NCBI GenBank assembly: GCA_030146295.1
Contig: JASLCD010000395.1
Location: 1 to 7,912, forward strand
Length of the DNA: 7,912 nt
Direction: 5' to 3'
DNA from: Chryseobacterium sp.
GTDB lineage: Bacteria; Bacteroidota; Bacteroidia; Flavobacteriales; Weeksellaceae
Below the pieces are notes generated by a model that saw only the letters and a list, made by a program, of their open reading frames with translations, ran no database searches and was not told the origin of the DNA. Shown here piece after piece: positions 1 through 5,338 of the stretch. The first letter of the stretch is position 1; each line of letters opens with the position of its first letter. The translations under genes were made by a program, and so were the position numbers.

Positions 1-8
1 CATCAATC

Positions 9-386
9 ATGAAAATAGTAAAATTCATTTTATGTTTACTTTTCGGGCTTATGTTTATTAATGCCGGATTAAACAAGTTTTTCAATTATATGCCGATGGA
101 GAAACCTACGCCTGAACAGATGAAACTTTTCGCTGCTTTTGGAGAAATCAGCTGGCTGATGCCTTTAGTGGGTATTGTAGAAGTCATTGGCGGATTATTA
201 TTTATTTTCCCAAAAACAAGAGCATTAGGTGCCATTGTTATTTTACCTGTCATGGTAGGAATTGTCACCCATGTTTTCACGATGGATAAATCTCCTATGG
301 GAATGGGTATTGCCGGAGTAATGTTTCTGATCAACTTATGGATGATTATTGACAACAAGGAAAAATATAAACACTTAGTTTCGTAA
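9..386 (+). CDS. DoxX-family small inner-membrane protein
   Basis: This encodes a 125-residue, very hydrophobic protein with four predicted membrane helices at about residues 4-26, 47-67, 71-91 and 98-114, ending in a short charged tail (NKEKYKH). The small size, the helix pattern, the N-terminal FINAGLNKFF segment and the Gly-rich second helix (VEVIGGLLFIF) are typical of DoxX/DoxX-like proteins. That family is named after a subunit of an archaeal terminal quinol oxidase, but most bacterial members have no proven role, so no oxidase function should be assumed. The chosen ATG begins directly before the first helix. Only eight bases lie upstream, so its promoter and operon partners are not visible. 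It converges on the acyl-CoA dehydrogenase gene, with 101 bp between the two stop codons. The family assignment rests on recalled similarity, not a search. Confidence 0.8.
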   Translation: MKIVKFILCLLFGLMFINAGLNKFFNYMPMEKPTPEQMKLFAAFGEISWLMPLVGIVEVIGGLLFIFPKTRALGAIVILPVMVGIVTHVFTMDKSPMGMGIAGVMFLINLWMIIDNKEKYKHLVS

Positions 387-480
387 GGCCGCAGATAATA
401 GGCTGCAGGTCGCAGTACCAGTAAACTCCAGATGAAGTCTGTTGTTACTTTTCAATACCTATGACCTATTATCTGCTGCC
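387..480. repeat. Imperfect inverted repeat between convergent genes, possible bidirectional terminator
   Basis: The 16 bases starting right after the DoxX stop codon (387-402, core GCAGATAATAGG) are repeated as reverse complement at 465-480, with 15 of 16 positions matching and a perfect 12-bp core (391-402 with 465-476). The short AGGT at 407-410 also pairs with 457-460. The right arm ends seven bases before the stop codon of the opposing acyl-CoA dehydrogenase. A transcript from either strand could therefore fold into a long hairpin. The loop of about 60 nt is large and there is no T-tract, so intrinsic termination is uncertain. The element may instead be a decayed dispersed palindromic repeat; the left half has several GCAG units (391, 405, 412). 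Confidence 0.55.
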
Positions 481-487
481 TACAAGC

Positions 488-1846
488 CTATACAAAAGCA
501 CTGAATCCTGTAATCGATCGTCCTACGATGAGCGAGTTGATTTCTTTTGTTCCTTCATAAGAATAGATTGCTTCTGCATCGGCTACAAATCTGGCGACAT
601 CATATTCCAGCAGGATTCCATTTCCACCCAATACTTCCCTTGCTCTGGAAACAATATCTCTTGTCCTCAGGGTACAGAACACTTTGGCTAAAGAGGCATG
701 CTCATCTTTTAAAATTCCTTCATCCTGCATTTCCGACAATCTGAAAACCATGGTCTGCATTGCTGTAAGATTAGAAAGCATTTCCACCAGATGACCCTGA
801 ATCATTTGGAATGAAGCAATAGGTCTTCCAAACTGTTCTCTTTTTCGGGTATAATCCAAAGCGCTTTCGTAGGCTCCGCGTGCGCATCCGGTTGCCATCC
901 ATGCCACCCCCGCTCTTGTCATTCTAAGTACTTTTCCGGTATCTTTAAAGGAGTTGGCATTCTGCAGACGGTTTTCCTCAGTTACGAGACAGTCTTTTAA
1001 AGTAATCAATCCGTTCTGAACAATCCTTAAAGCCATTTTCCCTTTGATCTTTTCTACGGAGTATCCCGGATTGTCTTTTTCTACAATAAATCCTTTCACC
1101 TCACCGTCATCCAGATCTCTGGCCCAAATAATAATAAGGTCTGCAAAGGTGGCATTACCAATCCATTTTTTCTGACCGTTAAGCACCCAGCCATCGGGCG
1201 TTTTTTTACAGGTTACAGTAAGCCCGCCAGCAGCTCCAGAGCCTACTTCCGGTTCTGTAAGACCAAAAGCACCTATTTTTTCAAACTTCTGCATCTGCGG
1301 AAGCCATTTCTGTTTCTGTTCTTCAGAGCCACAGATATAAATAGAACCCATTGCCAGCCCGGACTGTACTCCAAAAAATGTAGCAATAGAGGCATCTATT
1401 CTTGCCATTTCCATCGCAATAACACCTTCCATCAGAAAAGGCATTCCCGGACAGCCGTACCCTTCATAGGTAACACCACAGATATCCAGTTTCTGGAATT
1501 TCGGGATCAGCTCAAAAGGGAATTCATCTCTGAGCCAATAATGATTGACCAGAGGTTTTACTTCCTTTTCCATAAATGCTCTTACTTTAAGCTGAATTTC
1601 ACGCTGTTCTGGAGTAAGGGTATGGTATATATCATAAAAGTCTCCATCAATAGGAGGCAGTTCTTTCTTTTTCTTTTCAGGATCAAGCATTTTCATGAGC
1701 CCGGAAAGCTGTTTATCATCCAGTTTTGAGAAATTCTGCATCAGTTTCGGCAGATCTACCTTTTGAGAAATGGTACTCAACTGATCGAAATCTATGGATC
1801 TAAATAATTCTATTGCGTTTCTGATTTTGGAAAAAGTATTTGACAT
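488..1846 (-). CDS. Acyl-CoA dehydrogenase, ACX4/glutaryl-CoA dehydrogenase-like subgroup
   Basis: This 452-residue FAD-dependent acyl-CoA dehydrogenase oxidises an acyl-CoA to the trans-2-enoyl-CoA. The catalytic core starts near residue 77 (LTPEQREIQLKVR). It has an FAD/substrate segment FGLTEPEVGSG (194-204), the WIGNATFADL segment (228-237), KREQFGRPIASFQ (335-347), the C-terminal family signature LGGNG (406-410) and the catalytic base Glu431 in YEGTKEIN. The C-terminal GRSITGF tail and the YGCPG, MARIDAS and RIVQNG motifs resemble plant short-chain acyl-CoA oxidase ACX4 and glutaryl-CoA dehydrogenase. The Arg that binds the glutaryl carboxylate in glutaryl-CoA dehydrogenase is not present in the matching stretch (ASIATFFGVQSGL), which argues against that substrate. 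Residues 1-60 are an extra polar segment ending in EKKKK. The ATG at 1846 is preferred over the in-frame ATG at 1903, because the additional 19 residues do not look like part of the protein. No Shine-Dalgarno is visible. Confidence 0.88.
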   Translation of the reverse strand: MSNTFSKIRNAIELFRSIDFDQLSTISQKVDLPKLMQNFSKLDDKQLSGLMKMLDPEKKKKELPPIDGDFYDIYHTLTPEQREIQLKVRAFMEKEVKPLVNHYWLRDEFPFELIPKFQKLDICGVTYEGYGCPGMPFLMEGVIAMEMARIDASIATFFGVQSGLAMGSIYICGSEEQKQKWLPQMQKFEKIGAFGLTEPEVGSGAAGGLTVTCKKTPDGWVLNGQKKWIGNATFADLIIIWARDLDDGEVKGFIVEKDNPGYSVEKIKGKMALRIVQNGLITLKDCLVTEENRLQNANSFKDTGKVLRMTRAGVAWMATGCARGAYESALDYTRKREQFGRPIASFQMIQGHLVEMLSNLTAMQTMVFRLSEMQDEGILKDEHASLAKVFCTLRTRDIVSRAREVLGGNGILLEYDVARFVADAEAIYSYEGTKEINSLIVGRSITGFSAFV

Positions 1847-1980
1847 AGTGATAGCTTGTAGTTTTGGTTTGTAAAAGATAAGCAAAAACTGCTCCGAAAG
1901 CAAAGCCCCAAGTTGCCTATTGTTTTACAAATCGCTTAATTTCAACCAATTAAAAGAGAATATTCCGTTTACAAGTTTTT

Positions 1981-1988
1981 TACTTTTG
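1981..1988 (+). promoter_or_regulatory. Putative -7 promoter box (TACTTTTG) for the DUF4349 gene
   Basis: TACTTTTG matches the Bacteroidota housekeeping -7 consensus TAnnTTTG exactly and lies 66 bp before the start codon of the DUF4349 gene, in the divergent gap 1847-2054. No TTG is present at the expected -33 position, so only half of the promoter is supported. The rest of this 208-bp gap shows no matching box for the dehydrogenase on the minus strand. It does contain a 9-bp palindrome, TTGACTCAA, at 2023-2031, of unknown meaning. Confidence 0.45.
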
Positions 1989-2054
1989 ATTTTCAAGCGT
2001 TACAAAAGATTCTGAGTGAACTTTGACTCAAGGAAAACATTAAAAATTAACGCT

Positions 2055-2966
2055 ATGAAAACTACTTACATTAAATTATCTCTATCTGCTGTTCTTTTAT
2101 TGGGAATTTATTCATGTAAAAAAGGAGAAGTTTCTTCTACAGATCTTGAAGCCTATGCTACTACAGATTCAGCGGCAGCGGTTGTATCAGACAGCATCTC
2201 ATCTGTTGCTGACATGAAGGTAAAAGACAAACAATTCATCAAGACTGCAGATGTCAGCATGGAAGTGAAAGATGTATATAATGCGACCATTGCCATTGAA
2301 AAATCGGTACAGGAGCTTGGAGGTTTTGTTACCAACAGTAACCTCCAGAGTAATGTCGTTTCGCAAAACACTTACAATACGTCCAATGAAGAAGCCATGC
2401 TGGTAAAAAAATATCAGACAGAGAACAGAATGCAGGTACGTATTCCTACAGAAAAGCTTGGTGAGCTTTTAACAGCGATTAATACCAACAAATTATTTCT
2501 TAATTCGAGGTCTATTAATGCAGAAGATGTAACGGTCAACATCAAATATTCTGAGCTTGAAGGAAAAAGAAATCAAAAGACATCTGACAATATCAGCAAG
2601 CTGAAAACAACTAAAGATAAAGTAACTCTGGACGACGAAAATATGTCTGAGGGGAATCTTCAAAAACTGGCAAGTATGAATATGACAGACGATCTGAAAT
2701 ACAGCACCATTGATATTTACATCAAAGAACCCCAATTGCGTATTGCTGAAATTGCCGTTACCAATACCACAAGCATTGACAGTAAATATAAATACAATTT
2801 CATCTATGATGCAAAAGATGGTTTTGTCTATGGTTTTTATCTGATTCAGAGAATCATCGTTACCCTTATCAACATCTGGCCAATCCTCTTAATTGCAGCG
2901 GCTTTGATCTACTTCCTAAGAAAAAGAAAAATTTCAAAACCTGAACAACCCAAGATTCAGCAATAA
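2055..2966 (+). CDS. DUF4349 domain lipoprotein with C-terminal membrane helix
   Basis: This 303-residue envelope protein has a lipoprotein signal peptide: a positively charged start, a hydrophobic core (LSLSAVLLLGIYS) and a probable lipidated Cys21. A low-complexity Ser/Ala/Asp linker follows (about 27-57). The DUF4349 region then runs from about residue 61 (FIKTADVSMEVKDV) through ELGGFV (87-92), MQVRIP (126-131), DVT (158-160) and YSTIDIYI (216-223), with a polar, probably helical segment at about 165-210. A membrane helix spans about 267-288, followed by the basic stop-transfer sequence RKRK. The molecular function of DUF4349 is unknown. The ATG at 2055 is chosen over one at 2016 because it places the signal peptide at the N-terminus. 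The gene appears monocistronic: a -7 box lies upstream and a strong terminator follows its stop. The family call is from recalled motif pattern. Confidence 0.85.
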   Translation: MKTTYIKLSLSAVLLLGIYSCKKGEVSSTDLEAYATTDSAAAVVSDSISSVADMKVKDKQFIKTADVSMEVKDVYNATIAIEKSVQELGGFVTNSNLQSNVVSQNTYNTSNEEAMLVKKYQTENRMQVRIPTEKLGELLTAINTNKLFLNSRSINAEDVTVNIKYSELEGKRNQKTSDNISKLKTTKDKVTLDDENMSEGNLQKLASMNMTDDLKYSTIDIYIKEPQLRIAEIAVTNTTSIDSKYKYNFIYDAKDGFVYGFYLIQRIIVTLINIWPILLIAAALIYFLRKRKISKPEQPKIQQ

Positions 2967-3014
2967 AAAAAGCTCTACTAACCGATTGGTTATCATCATA
3001 ATTTTAGATTTTAC

Positions 3015-3047
3015 AACCTCCTGTTTTCAGGAGGTTTTTATTTTTTT
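3015..3047 (+). terminator. Rho-independent terminator after the DUF4349 gene
   Basis: A perfect 9-bp stem, AACCTCCTG (3015-3023) with CAGGAGGTT (3028-3036), encloses a TTTT loop and is followed by a T-rich run (3037-3047, with one A). It lies 48 bp after the DUF4349 stop and separates that gene from the TraB/ECF operon. Confidence 0.92.
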
Positions 3048-3124
3048 GAAAAAAAACTGTAACGATTGCAACATCAGCTTTACCTACTGTTTAAAAGAAT
3101 AGAAAATCAAAAAAAATAAATAAT

Positions 3125-4003
3125 ATGAAAAATTTAGTAAAACTTGGATTCGCAGCGTTATTATCATTGATCTCTATAACGGCCAACGCACAAAACAACA
3201 ACCCCAACAAAGACAACAGCCTGCTTTGGGAGGTTTCCGGAAATGGTCTTTCTAAGCCCTCTTATATTACCGGAACTTTTCATATCTTATGCAGTAAGGA
3301 TTTTGAGATCAAACCTAAGGTATTGAAAGCTCTTGAGAAATCTGACAATTTTGTCATGGAAATCAATTATACAGATCCTGCTGAAATGATGTCACTACAA
3401 AAAATGTATCAGAAGACCGATAAAAAAATCTCTGATCAGCTTTCTCCGGAAGAAGCTCAGGAACTGAATACCATTCTCGCCAATTACGGAACGGATCTGA
3501 AAAGTATAGATTCCTCAAATCCCCAGACTCTTTACGCCCTGCTTTCCACCAAAGCTATTCCTTGTCCTCAGACCGAAATAAAACTTTACGAAATGGAACT
3601 TCTACAGAAAGCAATAAAAGATAAAAAAAGCATCAAGGGACTGGAAAAAGTAGATGATCAGATGAAATCTATCAGTGAAGCGTATGATCTGAAGAGCACC
3701 ATCGCACAACTAAAAATGGGGAAAGAATATGAAATACTATTCAGACAGATGATCGAAGCTTTCAAAAATGAAAATGTACAATCTCTTTACCATCTTTTTA
3801 AGGATGAAAGATTTATGAATGTCCGACAGGAAAAGGCGATGCTGACCAACAGAAATCAAAACTGGGTAAAAATAATGCCTGAAATAATGAAAAAGGAAGG
3901 CTCTTTCTTTGCAGTAGGCGGTTCTCATCTTATGGGCGAAAACGGCATCATCCCTCTCCTCCGATCAAAAGGCTACACGGTAAAACCTATATCGAGTTTA
4001 TAA
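3125..4003 (+). CDS. Secreted TraB/GumN (TraB/PrgY/GumN) family protein
   Basis: This 292-residue exported protein has a Sec signal peptide of about 22 residues (cleavage predicted at TANA|Q). The mature part opens with LLWEVSGNGLSKPSYITG and then the family GTxH motif (GTFH, 50-53). It continues with an acidic position (Glu79 in VMEIN), the central GLE...Q motif (172-174, Gln179) and the C-terminal GGSHLMGENGI motif (265-275). Order, spacing and length fit a complete TraB/GumN protein. Family members related to TIKI and PrgY are proposed metalloproteases, with the two GxxH-type motifs and the Glu residues as metal or catalytic sites; activity here is inference. The mature chain has just two cysteines, Cys56 and Cys147, which could form a disulfide in the periplasm. 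It is first in a likely operon with an ECF sigma factor 24 bp downstream. Confidence 0.87.
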   Translation: MKNLVKLGFAALLSLISITANAQNNNPNKDNSLLWEVSGNGLSKPSYITGTFHILCSKDFEIKPKVLKALEKSDNFVMEINYTDPAEMMSLQKMYQKTDKKISDQLSPEEAQELNTILANYGTDLKSIDSSNPQTLYALLSTKAIPCPQTEIKLYEMELLQKAIKDKKSIKGLEKVDDQMKSISEAYDLKSTIAQLKMGKEYEILFRQMIEAFKNENVQSLYHLFKDERFMNVRQEKAMLTNRNQNWVKIMPEIMKKEGSFFAVGGSHLMGENGIIPLLRSKGYTVKPISSL

Positions 4004-4027
4004 CAATAACCCAACTATGAAATTATT

Positions 4028-4537
4028 GTGAGTAATCCAACTGAAACTACCTTTTTAAAGCTTGTCAACCAGCACAAGGGTATTTTATACAAATCCTCAC
4101 GGATCTATGCAGATTCTGTAGAAGACCGGGAAGACCTCCAGCAGGAAATTCTTATCCAGCTTTGGAAATCCTACCAGAATTTCAAAGGGAACAGTGAGTT
4201 CTCTACCTGGATGTACCGGGTAGCAATCAACACGGCGATTACCTTTTTAAAAAAGGAAAAACAGAGATCCAATAGCCATACTGATGCTCCTCATCATTTT
4301 GAAGTACAGCAGGAAGATTACAATCCCACAAAAGACAGGCAGCTGGAAATCTTCTACAACGCCGTTCAGGAATTGAATTCCTTAGAAAAAGCCGTCATAT
4401 TCTATTTCATGGAAGGAATGTCACACAAAGAAATTGGAAACAATTTGGGGCTCAGCGAAGGCAATGCCCGTGTAAAACTTAACAGAACAAAAGAAAAAAT
4501 ACAGCAAATCATAAAAAAATCAGGTTATGAATTTTGA
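4028..4537 (+). CDS. ECF-type RNA polymerase sigma factor
   Basis: This 169-residue sigma-70 family protein of the extracytoplasmic function group directs RNA polymerase to specific promoters. Sigma region 2 spans about residues 10-76 (EDREDLQQEILIQLW; STWMYRVAINTAITFLKK), followed by a variable linker of about 30 residues. Sigma region 4 spans about 108-160, with the helix-turn-helix MSHKEIGNNLGLSEGNARVK. Length and layout are normal for a minimal ECF factor. The start must be GTG: an in-frame TAA lies at 4007-4009 and the next in-frame ATG falls inside region 2. A four-codon ATG reading frame (4017-4031) ends across this GTG, as described in the findings. The gene sits 24 bp after the TraB-like gene, and its last 11 bases overlap the next gene. 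That suggests one transcript and coupled translation with the membrane protein. Its target promoters are unknown. Confidence 0.9.
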   Translation: MSNPTETTFLKLVNQHKGILYKSSRIYADSVEDREDLQQEILIQLWKSYQNFKGNSEFSTWMYRVAINTAITFLKKEKQRSNSHTDAPHHFEVQQEDYNPTKDRQLEIFYNAVQELNSLEKAVIFYFMEGMSHKEIGNNLGLSEGNARVKLNRTKEKIQQIIKKSGYEF

Positions 4538-5132
4538 TCAATTAAAAGAACAATGGAATAAAGAAGACAGTGATGTCCAGATTCCTGATACCATAAAACA
4601 ATTAAAAGAAAGTAAACATCCTATAGAAAAGATTCAGAAAAATATGAAACGAGAATTCCCCATGCAGATTCTTGCGATTATACTCATGGCTTTCTTTCCT
4701 CTTCAGTTTCAATTTCCTGCTTCACAATACATTATTTATTATGTATCCTATACAATGATGGTTGTAATCTCTTCATATTATCTATTAGGATTTTATAAAT
4801 TTTACAAACAGACAGAGCTTTACACAGGAAACACCAAAAACAGCCTTTGGAAAATATACCATGAACTTCGTCTGAATATGGAACGGTACCAATCTTTCGG
4901 ATTTTTACTCCTTCCCCATTTTCTCGTAACTATAGCATTAGTCCTTTATAATTTGATGGAAAAACAGGGGAAATCTTTAGCACAGCTAACCTCTTATTAT
5001 CAAATGGGATTAATCATGGTAGTACTTGTCAGCACTTTAGCAGTGATCATAAGCATTGTTCTATGGACAAAATACATCTATGGAGGAAGCGCCAAACAAC
5101 TGGAAAACATTCTGAATGAAATGGATGAATAA
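4527..5132 (+). CDS. Four-helix membrane protein, putative anti-sigma factor
   Basis: I do not recognise a named family for this 201-residue protein. Its first 44 residues are polar and probably cytoplasmic, opening with FDQLKEQWNKED, a type of LKxxW start often seen in membrane proteins encoded next to Bacteroidota sigma factors. Predicted membrane helices follow at about 45-63, 69-90, 124-143 and 159-181. A charged loop lies between helices two and three (about 91-123), and a short acidic tail ends in LNEMDE. No zinc-binding HxxxCxxC anti-sigma motif is present. The start codon lies inside the sigma factor gene (11-bp overlap), so its translation is probably coupled to that of the sigma factor. 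From this position I infer a role in holding or releasing the sigma factor at the inner membrane. This is context only, and the binding segment would most likely be the N-terminal 44 residues. Confidence 0.75.
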   Translation: MNFDQLKEQWNKEDSDVQIPDTIKQLKESKHPIEKIQKNMKREFPMQILAIILMAFFPLQFQFPASQYIIYYVSYTMMVVISSYYLLGFYKFYKQTELYTGNTKNSLWKIYHELRLNMERYQSFGFLLLPHFLVTIALVLYNLMEKQGKSLAQLTSYYQMGLIMVVLVSTLAVIISIVLWTKYIYGGSAKQLENILNEMDE

Positions 5133-5164
5133 CATCCTAAAAACCTATCACAAAAGATTTTTAC

Positions 5165-5199
5165 CAAAACCTCGGACCCGTTCTGAGGTTTTGTTTTTT
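5165..5199 (+). terminator. Rho-independent terminator ending the TraB/ECF operon
   Basis: A 12-bp stem, CAAAACCTCGGA (5165-5176) with TCTGAGGTTTTG (5182-5193), includes one G-T pair, encloses a CCCGT loop and is followed by six Ts (5194-5199). It lies 32 bp after the stop codon of the membrane protein gene and isolates that operon from pgi. Confidence 0.93.
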
Positions 5200-5250
5200 A
5201 AAAAATCGTTATTTATTATCTTCAAATTTATCTGAGGTTTTATTTTTCCG

Positions 5251-5258
5251 TAAATTTG
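5251..5258 (+). promoter_or_regulatory. Putative -7 promoter box (TAAATTTG) for pgi-folD
   Basis: TAAATTTG fits the Bacteroidota -7 consensus TAnnTTTG exactly and lies downstream of the operon terminator and 80 bp before the pgi start. The -33 side is weak: the best candidate is TCTG at 5231-5234, 16 bp upstream, which is not a perfect TTTG. Transcription would start near 5265, giving a leader of roughly 75 nt that contains palindromic sequence. Confidence 0.5.
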
Positions 5259-5320
5259 CAGATCAGAAATAAATCATTATGAATTATTAATAATTTTCAT
5301 CTGATATATGATTTTCTGAA
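5259..5320 (+). repeat. Palindrome-rich leader of pgi
   Basis: TCAGAA (5263-5268) plus AATCAT (5272-5277) pair with ATGATT (5308-5313) plus TTCTGA (5314-5319), giving 12 bp with a 3-nt bulge. Inside the loop lies a perfect 14-bp palindrome, AATTATTAATAATT (5282-5295). The stretch also contains two tiny ATG frames (5279-5290 and 5308-5319, three codons each). It could be an operator or simple mRNA structure; no known riboswitch was recognised. Confidence 0.4.
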
Positions 5321-5338
5321 GTATAAAAATTCTGTACT

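Noticed and set aside
461..744. Two overlapping plus-strand open frames inside the 3' part of the dehydrogenase gene
   Set aside because: They lie antisense to a well-supported gene, have no recognisable domain and look like random translations.
1847..1903. Longer dehydrogenase start at 1903
   Set aside because: The additional 19 residues look like translated leader; ATG at 1846 gives a more natural N-terminus.
2016..2054. Longer DUF4349 start at 2016
   Set aside because: It would bury the lipoprotein signal peptide behind 13 extra residues.
2153..2735. Minus-strand open frames across the DUF4349 gene
   Set aside because: They are shadows of the coding strand without domain or start-site support.
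2979..2992. Small hairpin TAACC-GATT-GGTTA after the DUF4349 gene
   Set aside because: The stem is only 5 bp and has no T-tract; the strong terminator 23 bp further on explains the region.
4028..5132. TonB-dependent FecI/FecR-type sigma/anti-sigma system
   Set aside because: The membrane protein has four helices and no FecR-like periplasmic domain, and no TonB-dependent receptor gene is adjacent.
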